NCBI RefSeq assembly: GCF_021601385.1
Contig: NZ_BQHO01000009.1
Coordinates: 1-64,000 of the forward strand
Reading direction: 5' to 3'
Length of the DNA: 64,000 nt
Source: Pseudomonas parasichuanensis
GTDB lineage: Bacteria; Pseudomonadota; Gammaproteobacteria; Pseudomonadales; Pseudomonadaceae
Within the stretch, counting starts at the first letter, position 1. Every line of letters starts with the position of its first letter. Made by a program: the position numbers and the translations under genes. The notes beneath the pieces were generated by a model. It worked only from the letters and a program-made list of their open reading frames with translations, was not told the origin of the DNA and searched no databases. This document shows, in pieces, positions 37,484 through 47,793 of this stretch.

Positions 37484-38992
37484 ATGCGCATCCACGTCAG
37501 CTTCATCGACCGCGTCGGCATCACCCAGGAAGTCCTGGCCCTGCTCGGTGCCCGCAACCTCAACCTCGATGCCGTTGAGATGGTCCCGCCGAACGTCTAC
37601 ATCGACGCCCCGACCCTCAGCCCCGCCGTGCTCGAAGAGCTGCACGACGCCCTGTTCGAGGTGCGTGGCGTGCAGTCGGTGCAAGTGGTCGACATTCTCC
37701 CCGGCCAACGCCGCCACCTGCAGCTCGACGCCCTGCTCGCCGCCATGAGCGACCCGGTGCTGGCCGTGGACAGCGCCGGCAAGGTGCTGCTGGCCAACCC
37801 GGCGCTGATCGCCTTGTGCGGGCGCGAGTCGGCCGGGCGCTCATTGGCCGAGTTGTTCGGCGACGCCGAGCTGCTCCAGGCGCTGCTGGACAACAATTTC
37901 CACCTGCCCATGCGCGAGATGCAGCTCAATGGCCAGAGCCTGCTGCTCGACGCCACGCCGATCACCAATGCCGGCGGGCTGCTCACCCTGTACCCGCCCA
38001 ACCGCATGGGCGAGCGGCTGTCGGCGCTGCACCACGATCACGCCGAGGGCTTCGACGCCATGCTCGGCGACTCGCCGGCCATCCGCACCCTCAAGGCCCG
38101 CGCCCTGCGCGTGGCGGCCCTCGACGCCCCCTTGCTGGTGCACGGCGAAACCGGCACCGGCAAAGAGCTGGTGGCCCGCGCCTGCCACGCCATCAGCAGC
38201 CGCCATAGCGCGCCTTTCCTGGCCCTCAACTGCGCCGCACTGCCCGAGAGCCTGGCCGAGAGCGAGCTGTTCGGCTATGCCCCGGGCGCCTTCACCGGCG
38301 CCCAGCGCGGCGGCAAGCCGGGGCTGATGGAACTGGCCAACCAGGGCACGGTGTTCCTCGACGAGATCGGCGAGATGTCGCCGTACCTGCAGGCCAAGCT
38401 GCTGCGCTTTCTCAGCGATGGCAGTTTCCGCCGGGTCGGTGGCGACCGCGAAGTGAAGGTGGATGTACGCATCATCAGCGCCACCCACCGCAACCTTGAG
38501 CAGATGGTCAGCGAAGGGACCTTCCGCGAAGACCTGTTCTATCGCCTCAACGTGCTCAACCTGCAAGTGCCGCCGCTGCGCGAGCGCGGCCAGGACATCC
38601 TGCTGCTGGCGCATTACTTCATGCAGCAGGCCTGCACCCAGATCCAGCGGCCCGCGTGCCGGCTGGCGCCTGCTACCCATGCGGCGCTGCTGGCCAACCC
38701 CTGGCCGGGCAACGTGCGCCAGCTGCAGAACGTGATCTTCCGCGCCGCGGCCATCTGCGAAAGCAACCTGGTGGATATCGGCGACCTGGACATCGCCGGC
38801 ACCTCGGTGGCGCGCGGGCAGGACGGCGAAGTGGCGAGCCTGGACCAGGCCGTTGGCGATTTCGAGCGCGAACTGTTGCAGCGCCTGTACGCCAGCTACC
38901 CCTCGACGCGGCAACTGGCGGGGCGCCTGCAAACCTCGCATACGGCGATTGCCCAGCGCTTGCGCAAGTACGGTATTCCAAACAAAGGCTGA
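37484..38992 (+). CDS. gcsR: TyrR-like sigma-54 enhancer-binding protein, probably GcsR
   Basis: 502-residue sigma-54-dependent activator. In order: ACT-type ligand domain (1-70; [14 protein letters not shown]), PAS domain (about 80-170), AAA+ domain (about 190-420) with Walker A GETGTGKE (221-228), the sigma-54-contacting GAFTGA (268-273) and Walker B FLDE (D293/E294), then a Fis-like helix-turn-helix at the end ([21 protein letters not shown]). Domain order is that of TyrR/PhhR, but the neighbouring gcvH-gcvP-sdaA-gcvT operon with a sigma-54 promoter and GcsR-like sites points to GcsR, the glycine-responsive activator. A PhhR identity is the main alternative. Confidence 0.82.
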   Translation: MRIHVSFIDRVGITQEVLALLGARNLNLDAVEMVPPNVYIDAPTLSPAVLEELHDALFEVRGVQSVQVVDILPGQRRHLQLDALLAAMSDPVLAVDSAGKVLLANPALIALCGRESAGRSLAELFGDAELLQALLDNNFHLPMREMQLNGQSLLLDATPITNAGGLLTLYPPNRMGERLSALHHDHAEGFDAMLGDSPAIRTLKARALRVAALDAPLLVHGETGTGKELVARACHAISSRHSAPFLALNCAALPESLAESELFGYAPGAFTGAQRGGKPGLMELANQGTVFLDEIGEMSPYLQAKLLRFLSDGSFRRVGGDREVKVDVRIISATHRNLEQMVSEGTFREDLFYRLNVLNLQVPPLRERGQDILLLAHYFMQQACTQIQRPACRLAPATHAALLANPWPGNVRQLQNVIFRAAAICESNLVDIGDLDIAGTSVARGQDGEVASLDQAVGDFERELLQRLYASYPSTRQLAGRLQTSHTAIAQRLRKYGIPNKG

Positions 38993-39000
38993 TCGTTGCC

Positions 39001-39023
39001 GCGCGGATCCATTTGATCCGCGC
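39001..39023. terminator. Hairpin after the gcsR-like gene
   Basis: Perfect 9-bp inverted repeat GCGCGGATC/GATCCGCGC with a 5-base CATTT loop, 8 bases after the stop. No T-run, so termination efficiency is uncertain. Confidence 0.5.
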
Positions 39024-39171
39024 TCATCTCAAACCAGTGAAAAGCCTTACTTACTCTTCAGAGTTACCCTACGGGCTAACTAATACTTTCGAAATATTGC
39101 CACGTACCATCTCGACTCTGTTCGGGAGGCGCCTCAATTGGGCCTCTACACCATGACGAAGGGTACGTTGA

Positions 39172-40377
39172 ATGCTTGAACTCGATTTTTACGGAACACT
39201 CGTGGCCGCTTCACTGGTATTGCTGCTGGGGCGCGGCCTGGTCAAACGCATCGGCTTTTTGCGAACTTACAACATCCCCGAACCGGTCGCCGGTGGCTTG
39301 ATCGTTGCCCTTGCCCTGCTGGCGCTGCGCAAACTCGATATTCAGGTCCAGTTCGATACTTCATTGCAATCACCCTTGATGCTGGCGTTCTTCGCCACCA
39401 TTGGCCTTAACGCCGATATTGCCAGCTTGAAGAAGGGCGGCCGCGTCGTCGCAACCTTCCTGCTGGTCGTCGTCGGGCTGTTGCTGGTGCAGAACGCCAT
39501 GGGCATCGGGCTGGCCAAGCTGTTGGGCCTGGATCCGTTGATGGGCCTGCTGGCCGGCTCGATCTCCCTGTCGGGCGGCCACGGCACCAGTGCGGCCTGG
39601 GGCGCCACCTTCACAGAACAGTTCGGCCTGGCATCGGCCACCGAACTGGCCATGGCCTGCGCAACATTTGGTCTGGTGCTGGGCGGCCTGATCGGCGGCC
39701 CTGTCGCACGCCTGCTGATCAAACGCATAAAGACACCGGGCGTCGAACAGGGCATGCCTGGGCTGCCAAAAGGTTTCGAGCAACCCAACAAAGAGCGTTT
39801 GATCACGCCCTTTTCGCTGATTGAAACCATTGCCTTGATCGCCGTAAGTCTATTGGCCGGTTCACTGCTCAATGGCGCATTGCTGGGCACCGCGTTCGAA
39901 TTGCCAACCTTCGTCTGCGTGCTGTTCGTGGGGGTGCTGCTGCGCAACGTACTGTCGGTATTGGGCGTCTACCAGGTATTCGAGCGGGAAGTTTCGGTGC
40001 TGGGCAATGTCAGCCTGTCGCTGTTCCTGGCGATCGCCCTGATGTCCTTGAAACTGTGGGACCTGGCGTCCCTGGCATTGCCGTTCCTGGTGCTACTGGC
40101 AATGCAGACATTGGTCATGGCGCTGTTCGCGATTTTCGTGACCTTCCGGGTCATGGGGCGCAACTACGATGCGGCGGTGCTGGCAGCCGGGCATTGTGGC
40201 TTCGGGCTGGGCGCCACACCAACCGCTATTGCCAACATGCAAGCCGTCACCCAACGCTACGGGCCTTCGCACATTGCATTCCTGGTGGTACCGATGGTTG
40301 GGGCGTTCTTCATCGACATCATCAATGTCATCGTGATCAAGCTGTACCTGGCGTTGCCATTGTTTGGCGCGAACTGA
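39172..40377 (+). CDS. gltS: Sodium/glutamate symporter
   Basis: Inner-membrane Na+-coupled glutamate carrier of the ESS family, 401 residues with about 10-12 helices. Signatures are SGGHGTSAAWG near the middle (first re-entrant loop) and the second inverted copy HCGFGLGATPTAIANMQAV near the C-terminus. It lies between the TyrR-like activator and the gcv operon, on the same strand but with a 178-base gap upstream, so it is likely separately transcribed. A weak inverted repeat (AGTTACCC/GGGCTAACT, 39062-39081) lies upstream. Confidence 0.92.
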   Translation: MLELDFYGTLVAASLVLLLGRGLVKRIGFLRTYNIPEPVAGGLIVALALLALRKLDIQVQFDTSLQSPLMLAFFATIGLNADIASLKKGGRVVATFLLVVVGLLLVQNAMGIGLAKLLGLDPLMGLLAGSISLSGGHGTSAAWGATFTEQFGLASATELAMACATFGLVLGGLIGGPVARLLIKRIKTPGVEQGMPGLPKGFEQPNKERLITPFSLIETIALIAVSLLAGSLLNGALLGTAFELPTFVCVLFVGVLLRNVLSVLGVYQVFEREVSVLGNVSLSLFLAIALMSLKLWDLASLALPFLVLLAMQTLVMALFAIFVTFRVMGRNYDAAVLAAGHCGFGLGATPTAIANMQAVTQRYGPSHIAFLVVPMVGAFFIDIINVIVIKLYLALPLFGAN

Positions 40378-40388
40378 ACGCAACAAGT

Positions 40389-40406
40389 CGTATTGAAATC
40401 GATACA
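40389..40406 (-). promoter_or_regulatory. GcsR-like site 1 upstream of gcvH
   Basis: Read on the minus strand: TGTATCG-ATTT-CAATACG. It shares the 11-bp block TGTATCGATTT with sites 2 and 3 and resembles the GcsR consensus TGTAACG-N4-CGTTCCG. Confidence 0.65.
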
Positions 40407-40407
40407 C

Positions 40408-40425
40408 CGTACGCAAATCGATACA
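40408..40425 (-). promoter_or_regulatory. GcsR-like site 2 upstream of gcvH
   Basis: Read on the minus strand: TGTATCG-ATTT-GCGTACG. It follows site 1 at a 19-bp period, in the same orientation. Confidence 0.65.
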
Positions 40426-40466
40426 CACGCATTCGGATACGTCTACGCAAGGGCTTGATCCCACAA

Positions 40467-40480
40467 CGCTTTGCAAAGCG
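40467..40480. promoter_or_regulatory. 14-bp perfect palindrome upstream of gcvH
   Basis: CGCTTTGCAAAGCG, located between GcsR-like sites 2 and 3. It may bind a separate dimeric regulator. Confidence 0.4.
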
Positions 40481-40488
40481 AATCTTTG

Positions 40489-40506
40489 TGTATCGATTTC
40501 GTTCCA
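40489..40506 (+). promoter_or_regulatory. GcsR-like site 3 upstream of gcvH
   Basis: TGTATCG-ATTT-CGTTCCA matches the GcsR consensus at 12 of 14 defined positions. It is in the opposite orientation to sites 1 and 2. Confidence 0.7.
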
Positions 40507-40537
40507 CAACAGTCACAACATTTTTTCGAAAAATACA

Positions 40538-40550
40538 TAACTAGTTGATT
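40538..40550 (-). promoter_or_regulatory. IHF binding site
   Basis: TAACTAGTTGATT is the exact complement pattern of the IHF consensus WATCAA-N4-TTR. It sits between the upstream sites and the sigma-54 promoter, where DNA bending is needed. Confidence 0.7.
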
Positions 40551-40569
40551 CAAAAGGAATTATCAGGGC

Positions 40570-40585
40570 TGGCCGCATTATTGCT
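40570..40585 (+). promoter_or_regulatory. Sigma-54 promoter of the gcv operon
   Basis: TGGCCGCATTATTGCT has the diagnostic GG-N10-GC spacing, with TGGC at -24 and TTGC at -12. It lies 68 bases upstream of the gcvH ATG. Confidence 0.85.
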
Positions 40586-40652
40586 AGGGAAATTCCAACC
40601 TTAAGAGCGCGGGTCTACCGCGCCCAACGCCCCTGCTTCCCGAGGAATTCCC

Positions 40653-41036
40653 ATGAGCGAGTTGCGTTTCACCGAAGATCACGAATGGCTGCGCGTCGAA
40701 GCCGACGGCAGCGTCACCGTGGGCATCACCGCCTACGCCCAGAACGCACTGGGCGACGTGGTCTACGTGCAACTGCCGGAACTGCAGCAGTACGACAAAG
40801 GCGCCGAAGCCTCCACCGTTGAGTCGGTCAAGGCGGCCAGCGGCGTGTACATGCCCCTGAGCGGTGAAGTGGTCGCGGTCAACGATGGCCTCAACGACAG
40901 CCCCGAGCTGGTCAACGAAGACCCGCTGGGCGAAGGCTGGTTCTTCCGCTTCATCCCCGCCGACATGAACCAAGTGGCCGCCCTGCTCGACCAGGACGCC
41001 TACGACCGCCTGATCAAAGCCAACGACGACGCCTGA
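40653..41036 (+). CDS. gcvH: Glycine cleavage system H protein
   Basis: Lipoyl-bearing carrier of the glycine cleavage system; it shuttles the aminomethyl group between the P, T and L proteins. The 127-residue protein has the lipoylation site K60 in [24 protein letters not shown] precedes the ATG. It is the first gene of gcvH-gcvP-sdaA-gcvT, transcribed from the sigma-54 promoter upstream. Because it accompanies its own P and T genes and sdaA, it is probably the catabolic gcv copy. Confidence 0.96.
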   Translation: MSELRFTEDHEWLRVEADGSVTVGITAYAQNALGDVVYVQLPELQQYDKGAEASTVESVKAASGVYMPLSGEVVAVNDGLNDSPELVNEDPLGEGWFFRFIPADMNQVAALLDQDAYDRLIKANDDA

Positions 41037-41046
41037 GGAACCTGCC

Positions 41047-43902
41047 ATGACCATCAACCTCGGCACTGCCAACGAATTCATCGCCCGTCACATCGGCCCG
41101 CGCGCCGCTGACGAGCAGGCCATGCTCAGCACCCTCGGTTTCGACTCGCTGGAGGCCATGACCGCCGCAGTCATCCCCGACAGCATCAAGGGCACCAGCG
41201 TGCTGGGCAGCGAAGACGGCCAGAGCGAGGCCGACGCCCTCGCCGCACTGAAAGCCATCGCCGGCAAGAACCAGCTGTTCAAGAGCTACATCGGCCAGGG
41301 CTACTACAACACCCACACGCCGGCGCCGATCCTGCGCAACCTGCTGGAAAACCCGGCCTGGTACACCGCCTACACCCCTTACCAGCCGGAGATCTCCCAG
41401 GGCCGCCTGGAAGCGCTGCTGAACTTCCAGACCCTGATCAGCGACCTCACCGGCCTGCCGATCGCCAACGCCTCCCTGCTGGACGAAGCCACCGCCGCCG
41501 CCGAGGCCATGACCTTCTGCAAACGCCTGTCGAAGAACAAGGCCAGCCATGCCTTCTTCGCCTCGCTGCACTGCCACCCGCAAACCCTCGACGTGCTGCG
41601 CACCCGCGCCGAACCGCTGGGCATCGAAGTGGTGGTGGGCGACGAGCGTGAACTGAGCGACACCAGCGCCTACTTCGGCGCCCTGCTGCAGTACCCGGCC
41701 AGCAACGGCGACGTGTTCGACTACCGCGCGGTGGTCGAGCGCTTCCACGCTGCTGGCGCCCTGGTGGCCGTGGCCGCCGACCTGCTGGCCCTGACCCTGC
41801 TGACCCCGCCCGGTGAATTCGAGGCCGACGTGGCCATCGGCAGCGCCCAGCGCTTCGGTGTGCCGCTGGGCTTCGGTGGCCCGCACGCGGCCTACTTCGC
41901 CACCCGCGACGCGTTCAAGCGCGACATGCCGGGCCGCCTGGTCGGCGTGTCGATCGACCGCTTCGGCAAGAGCGCCCTGCGCCTGGCCATGCAGACCCGC
42001 GAACAGCACATCCGCCGCGAGAAGGCCACCAGCAACATCTGCACCGCCCAGGTACTGCTGGCCAACATCGCCAGCATGTACGCCGTGTACCACGGCCCTG
42101 AGGGCCTCAAGCGCATCGCCGAACGCACCCACGCCCTGACCGCGATCCTGGCCACTGGCCTGGTGAAACTGGGCGTTAAAGTGCTCACCCGCGAGTTCTT
42201 CGATACCGTCACGCTGAACACCGGTACCGCTACCGCAGCCCTGCACGACAAGGCCCGCGCCCAAGGCATCAACCTGCGCCAGATCGACGCCGCGCACCTG
42301 GGCCTGTCGCTGGATGAAACCAGCAGCCAGGCCGATGTCGAAGCCCTGTGGCAGCTGTTCGCCGAAGGCCAGGCTACCCCCGTCTTCGCCGCCCTGGCCG
42401 ACACCGTTGTCGGGCGCCTGCCGGTCGGCCTGCTGCGTCAGTCGGCCATCCTTGAACACCCGGTATTCAACCGCTACCACAGCGAAACCGAGCTGATGCG
42501 CTACCTGCGCCGCCTGGCCGACAAGGACCTGGCGCTGGACCGCACCATGATCCCGCTGGGCTCGTGCACCATGAAGCTCAACGCCGCCAGCGAGATGATC
42601 CCGGTGACCTGGGCCGAGTTCGGCAACCTGCACCCATTCGCCCCGGCCGCGCAAAGCCAGGGCTATCTGCAGATGACCACTGAGCTCGAAGCCATGCTCT
42701 GCGCCGCCACCGGCTACGACGCCGTGTCGCTGCAACCCAACGCCGGCTCGCAAGGCGAATACGCGGGCCTGCTGGCGATCCGCGCCTACCACCGCAGCCG
42801 TGGCGACAGCCACCGCGATATCTGCCTGATCCCGTCCTCGGCCCACGGCACCAACCCGGCCACTGCCCACATGGCCGGCATGCGCGTGGTGGTGACCGCC
42901 TGTGACGCCCGCGGCAACGTCGACATCGACGACCTGCGCGCCAAGGCCCTGGAACACCGCGAGCGTCTGGCCGCGATCATGATCACCTACCCCTCGACCC
43001 ATGGTGTGTTCGAAGAGGCCATCGGCGAGATCTGCGCGATCATCCACGACAACGGCGGCCAGGTGTACATCGACGGCGCCAACATGAATGCCATGGTCGG
43101 CCTGTGCGCCCCGGGCAAGTTCGGCGGCGACGTGTCGCACCTGAACCTGCACAAGACCTTCTGCATCCCCCACGGCGGCGGCGGCCCGGGCGTCGGCCCG
43201 ATCGGCGTCAAGTCGCACCTTGCGCCGTTCCTGCCGGGCCACGCCCAGCTGGAAAACACCGCTGGCGCGGTATGTGCCGCACCGTTCGGCAGCGCGAGTA
43301 TCCTGCCGATCACCTGGATGTACATTCGCATGATGGGTGGCGCCGGTCTCAAGCGCGCCTCGCAGATGGCGATCCTCAACGCCAACTACATCGCCCGTCG
43401 CCTGGAAGAGCACTATCCTGTGCTGTACACCGGCGGCAACGGCCTGGTGGCGCACGAGTGCATCCTTGACCTGCGCCCGCTCAAGGACACCAGCGGCATC
43501 AGCGTCGACGACGTGGCCAAGCGCCTGATCGACTTCGGCTTCCACGCCCCGACCATGTCGTTCCCGGTGGCCGGCACGCTGATGATCGAGCCGACCGAGA
43601 GCGAGTCGAAAGAGGAACTGGACCGCTTCTGCAACGCCATGATCCAGATCCGCGAAGAGATCCGCGCGGTGGAGAACGGCAGCCTGGACAAGGATGACAA
43701 CCCGCTGAAGAACGCCCCGCACACCGCGGCGGAGTTGGCCGGCGAATGGACCCACGGCTACAGCCGCGAGCAGGCGGTGTACCCGCTGCCGAGCCTGGTG
43801 GAAAGCAAGTACTGGCCACCGGTCGGCCGCGTCGACAACGTGTTCGGCGACCGCAACCTGGTCTGCGCCTGCCCGTCGATCGAGAGCTATCAGGACGTCT
43901 GA
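41047..43902 (+). CDS. gcvP: Glycine dehydrogenase (decarboxylating), P protein
   Basis: PLP enzyme that decarboxylates glycine and loads the aminomethyl group onto GcvH. At 951 residues it is the fused alpha-beta P protein typical of proteobacteria. The PLP lysine is K703 in [17 protein letters not shown]. Other family segments are [17 protein letters not shown] at the start, [19 protein letters not shown], and [14 protein letters not shown]-like [17 protein letters not shown]. It begins 10 bases after gcvH, so the two are tightly coupled. Confidence 0.96.
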   Translation: MTINLGTANEFIARHIGPRAADEQAMLSTLGFDSLEAMTAAVIPDSIKGTSVLGSEDGQSEADALAALKAIAGKNQLFKSYIGQGYYNTHTPAPILRNLLENPAWYTAYTPYQPEISQGRLEALLNFQTLISDLTGLPIANASLLDEATAAAEAMTFCKRLSKNKASHAFFASLHCHPQTLDVLRTRAEPLGIEVVVGDERELSDTSAYFGALLQYPASNGDVFDYRAVVERFHAAGALVAVAADLLALTLLTPPGEFEADVAIGSAQRFGVPLGFGGPHAAYFATRDAFKRDMPGRLVGVSIDRFGKSALRLAMQTREQHIRREKATSNICTAQVLLANIASMYAVYHGPEGLKRIAERTHALTAILATGLVKLGVKVLTREFFDTVTLNTGTATAALHDKARAQGINLRQIDAAHLGLSLDETSSQADVEALWQLFAEGQATPVFAALADTVVGRLPVGLLRQSAILEHPVFNRYHSETELMRYLRRLADKDLALDRTMIPLGSCTMKLNAASEMIPVTWAEFGNLHPFAPAAQSQGYLQMTTELEAMLCAATGYDAVSLQPNAGSQGEYAGLLAIRAYHRSRGDSHRDICLIPSSAHGTNPATAHMAGMRVVVTACDARGNVDIDDLRAKALEHRERLAAIMITYPSTHGVFEEAIGEICAIIHDNGGQVYIDGANMNAMVGLCAPGKFGGDVSHLNLHKTFCIPHGGGGPGVGPIGVKSHLAPFLPGHAQLENTAGAVCAAPFGSASILPITWMYIRMMGGAGLKRASQMAILNANYIARRLEEHYPVLYTGGNGLVAHECILDLRPLKDTSGISVDDVAKRLIDFGFHAPTMSFPVAGTLMIEPTESESKEELDRFCNAMIQIREEIRAVENGSLDKDDNPLKNAPHTAAELAGEWTHGYSREQAVYPLPSLVESKYWPPVGRVDNVFGDRNLVCACPSIESYQDV

Positions 43903-43946
43903 TAGCGCTCAAGCCCGCCCACTCCCCGTGAGGCGGGCCGCGCCCC

Positions 43947-44021
43947 CTGTGGGAGCGGGTTTACCCGCGAATGCGGTTGTGTATGCAACGACGTCTTCGC
44001 GGGTAAACCCGCTCCCACAGG
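43947..44021. repeat. Inverted REP pair between gcvP and sdaA
   Basis: CTGTGGGAGCGGGTTTACCC faces GGGTAAACCCGCTCCCACAG across about 35 bases. It lies inside the gcv operon and may modulate transcript levels of sdaA-gcvT. Confidence 0.88.
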
Positions 44022-44058
44022 CTCACCGTCAACCTGTAGAGCCGGTTAGGAGGTCAGC

Positions 44059-45435
<1,377 letters not shown>

Positions 45436-45461
45436 CCCGAACAAAAACCAAGGAGTCACCG

Positions 45462-46583
45462 ATGTCCGAAACTCTGCTCAAGACCCCACTGCACGCCCTG
45501 CATCTCGAACTGGGCGCGCGCATGGTGCCGTTCGCCGGCTACGACATGCCGGTGCAGTACCCGCTGGGGGTACTCAAGGAGCACCTGCACACCCGCGAGC
45601 AGGCCGGTCTGTTCGACGTCTCGCACATGGGCCAGATCGTCCTGCGCGGCAGCGATGCGGCCCGCGCCCTGGAAACCCTGGTGCCAGTGGACATCATCGA
45701 CCTGCCGGTGGGCATGCAGCGCTACGCCATGTTCACCAACGAACAAGGCGGCATCCTCGACGACCTGATGGTCGCCAACCTGGGTGACGACACCCTGTTC
45801 CTGGTGGTCAACGCCGCCTGCAAGGACCAGGACCTGGCCCACCTGCGCCAGCACATCGGCGCCCAGTGCGAGATCCAGCCGCTGTTCGAGGAGCGCGCGC
45901 TGCTGGCCCTGCAAGGCCCGGCGGCGGTCAAGGTGCTGGAGCGCCTGGCGCCGGAAGTGGCCGGCATGACCTTCATGCAGTTCCGCCCGGTCACCTTGCT
46001 CGGCAGCGACTGCTTCGTCAGCCGCTCGGGCTACACCGGTGAAGACGGCTACGAGATCTCGGTGCCGGCCGATGCCGCCGAAGCCCTGGCCCGTCGCCTG
46101 CTGGCCGAGCCTGAAGTACAGCCAATCGGCCTGGGTGCCCGCGACTCGCTGCGCCTGGAAGCTGGCCTGTGCCTGTACGGCCACGACATGAATACCGCCA
46201 CCACGCCAATCGAGGCCAGCCTGCTGTGGGCGATCTCCAAGGTGCGCCGTGCCGACGGCGCACGTGCCGGTGGCTTCCCCGGCGCCGCGGCCGTATTCGC
46301 CCAGCAGCAACAAGGCGTTGCACGCAAGCGCGTAGGCCTGCTGCCGCAGGAACGCACCCCGGTGCGCGAGGGTGCCGAGATTGTCGACGGCAGCGGCAAG
46401 ATTGTCGGCCAGGTTTGCAGCGGTGGTTTCGGCCCGACGCTCGGCGCACCGGTCGCGATGGGCTATGTCGATACCGAACATGCGGCACTGGACACCGCGC
46501 TGTTCGCTGTCGTGCGCGGCAAGCAAGTTGCCCTTAAAGTCAGCAAAATGCCTTTCGTGACACAGCGTTACTACCGCGGTTGA
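45462..46583 (+). CDS. gcvT: Aminomethyltransferase (glycine cleavage T protein)
   Basis: Transfers the methylene group from GcvH to tetrahydrofolate, releasing ammonia. The 373-residue protein has the family stretches LHALHLELGARMVPFAGYDMPVQY, FDVSHMGQI, SGYTGEDGYEIS, LEAGLCLYGHDM and IGLGARDSLRLE. AAGGAG precedes the ATG at 45462. It is the last gene of the gcv operon, 26 bases after sdaA, and is followed by a hairpin. Confidence 0.96.
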   Translation: MSETLLKTPLHALHLELGARMVPFAGYDMPVQYPLGVLKEHLHTREQAGLFDVSHMGQIVLRGSDAARALETLVPVDIIDLPVGMQRYAMFTNEQGGILDDLMVANLGDDTLFLVVNAACKDQDLAHLRQHIGAQCEIQPLFEERALLALQGPAAVKVLERLAPEVAGMTFMQFRPVTLLGSDCFVSRSGYTGEDGYEISVPADAAEALARRLLAEPEVQPIGLGARDSLRLEAGLCLYGHDMNTATTPIEASLLWAISKVRRADGARAGGFPGAAAVFAQQQQGVARKRVGLLPQERTPVREGAEIVDGSGKIVGQVCSGGFGPTLGAPVAMGYVDTEHAALDTALFAVVRGKQVALKVSKMPFVTQRYYRG

Positions 46584-46592
46584 TTGAACGCT

Positions 46593-46631
46593 TTGGGCAG
46601 GTTCGGCATATTCGTTTTCGAACCTGCCCAA
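46593..46631 (+). terminator. Hairpin after gcvT
   Basis: TTGGGCAGGTTCG and CGAACCTGCCCAA are perfect 13-bp arms with a 13-base loop, 10 bases after the gcvT stop. Only a short T-poor tail follows, so it may be a 3'-end stabiliser as well as a terminator. Confidence 0.65.
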
Positions 46632-46726
46632 TAACTTCTGAACATAGCGCCAGGCCAGGCGCCATGCCGCTTCGGGCAAATCCCTCGAGGCTTCGGAAAA
46701 GCCTGATTTTCACCCCGGCGCAGGGC

Positions 46727-46756
46727 TTGTTTTTCGTTCGGCAGTTGGCGTAGAGT
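46727..46756 (+). promoter_or_regulatory. Candidate promoter of the cold-shock gene
   Basis: TTGTTT (46727-46732) and TAGAGT (46751-46756) with an 18-base spacer. Transcription near 46763 would give a leader of about 169 bases, as expected for a cold-shock mRNA with a structured 5' UTR. The rest of 46632-46726 shows no gene. Confidence 0.45.
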
Positions 46757-46931
46757 CAGTGCACTGTGTTTGCATGGGTCGCAACAGTTCGTGACCTGGG
46801 CCAGTAGCTGCAATTTGCTACAACCCGTTCGACGTCTCTTACTTTCCTGCAACCCAGCCCAGTACTCTTTCACGTACATAACGTGTGAAAGAAACTGTCA
46901 TCAAAATTTTAGTTTCATAGGAAATAAGACA

Positions 46932-47144
46932 ATGGCTGAACGTCAGAGCGGTACCGTCAAGTGGTTCAATGACGAAAAAGGTTTCGGTTTCATCACCCCT
47001 GAAAGCGGTCCGGATCTGTTCGTACACTTCCGCGCCATCCAGGGCAACGGCTTCAAGAGCCTGAAGGAAGGCCAGAAAGTGACTTTCGTTGCCGTGCAAG
47101 GCCAGAAAGGCATGCAGGCTGACGAGGTTCAGACAGAAGGCTGA
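46932..47144 (+). CDS. Cold-shock domain protein (CspA/CapB type)
   Basis: Small RNA/DNA chaperone of 70 residues consisting of a single cold-shock domain. RNP1 KGFGFI and RNP2 LFVHF are present, with the aromatic residues that stack on nucleic acid ([12 protein letters not shown]). It has a long leader of roughly 169 bases and ends before a strong terminator. Which of several Pseudomonas Csp paralogues it is cannot be fixed; it resembles CapB/CspD-like constitutive members. Confidence 0.93.
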   Translation: MAERQSGTVKWFNDEKGFGFITPESGPDLFVHFRAIQGNGFKSLKEGQKVTFVAVQGQKGMQADEVQTEG

Positions 47145-47160
47145 TCTTCTGTCAAAAAGA

Positions 47161-47190
47161 GCCCCTGTGTTGACGCACAGGGGCTTTTTT
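47161..47190 (+). terminator. Rho-independent terminator of the cold-shock gene
   Basis: GCCCCTGTG and CACAGGGGC form a perfect 9-bp stem with a 6-base loop, followed by six T residues. Confidence 0.92.
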
Positions 47191-47239
47191 GTGCCTGCAA
47201 TTCCCTAGAATGGGCCTTTGCCATCTGGAGCCGTCATGC

Positions 47240-47728
47240 ATGTCCAAGCCTTTGCTCAACCCCCAGGGTGACTTCCCTCCCGTCGGCCTGGGTCGCCGAT
47301 TGGCAGCGATGTTCTACGACTCCCTGCTGTGCACCGCCCTGCTGATCGTGACCGCCGGTGCCTACAAGATGATCCAGATGGCGATCATCGGCGAAGCACG
47401 CATGCGTGAGTTGACCGAAGCGGGCGCCCTGGACGGCGACCCGCTGCTGTCGACCCTCCTGGTGTTCGCGCTGTTCGGCTTCTTCGCCAAGTTCTGGACC
47501 CATGGGGGCCAGACCCTCGGCATGCAGGTATGGGGCCTGCGCGTGCAGAATGCCGATGGCAGCGCCATCAGCCTGTGGCAGGCGTTGCTGCGTTTTGTGG
47601 TGTCGATCGCTTCATGGCTGTGCCTGGGGCTGGGCTTCATCTGGTCACTGTTCGACAAGCGCAAGCGCAGCTGGCACGACATCTACTCCGACACCCAACT
47701 GGTTCGATTGCCAAAACGCCAGAAGTAA
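47240..47728 (+). CDS. RDD-family membrane protein
   Basis: Inner-membrane protein of 162 residues with the RDD fold: RRLAAMFYDSLLCTALLIV near the N-terminus (the Arg-Asp pair is at RR...YD), a second hydrophobic segment around residues 70-95 (LLVFALFGFFAKFWTHGGQT), GMQVWGLRVQ, and a third around 120-140. It ends with KRKRSWHDIYSDTQLVRL. Function is unknown; some RDD proteins act as ion or small-molecule transporters. The ATG at 47240 is used rather than the overlapping ATG at 47236, which is out of frame. Confidence 0.85.
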   Translation: MSKPLLNPQGDFPPVGLGRRLAAMFYDSLLCTALLIVTAGAYKMIQMAIIGEARMRELTEAGALDGDPLLSTLLVFALFGFFAKFWTHGGQTLGMQVWGLRVQNADGSAISLWQALLRFVVSIASWLCLGLGFIWSLFDKRKRSWHDIYSDTQLVRLPKRQK

Positions 47729-47754
47729 CGCCCCACTCCCGCACCCACAAAAAA

Positions 47755-47777
47755 GCCGACCCAAGGGTCGGCTTTTT
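47755..47777. terminator. Bidirectional terminator between the RDD gene and lptG
   Basis: GCCGACCC-AA-GGGTCGGC with T5 on the plus side and an A-run on the other. It serves the two convergent genes. Confidence 0.92.
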
Positions 47778-47793
47778 CATTGCTGTCACGCCA

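Noticed and set aside
40378-40652. Glycine riboswitch before gcvH
   Set aside because: I looked for the tandem gcvT-type aptamers and found instead a sigma-54 promoter only 68 bases from the start codon, leaving no room for the aptamer in the transcript.
41014-43755. Minus-strand frame of about 910 codons opposite gcvP
   Set aside because: Shadow frame with low-complexity composition; the plus-strand gene has unambiguous catalytic motifs.
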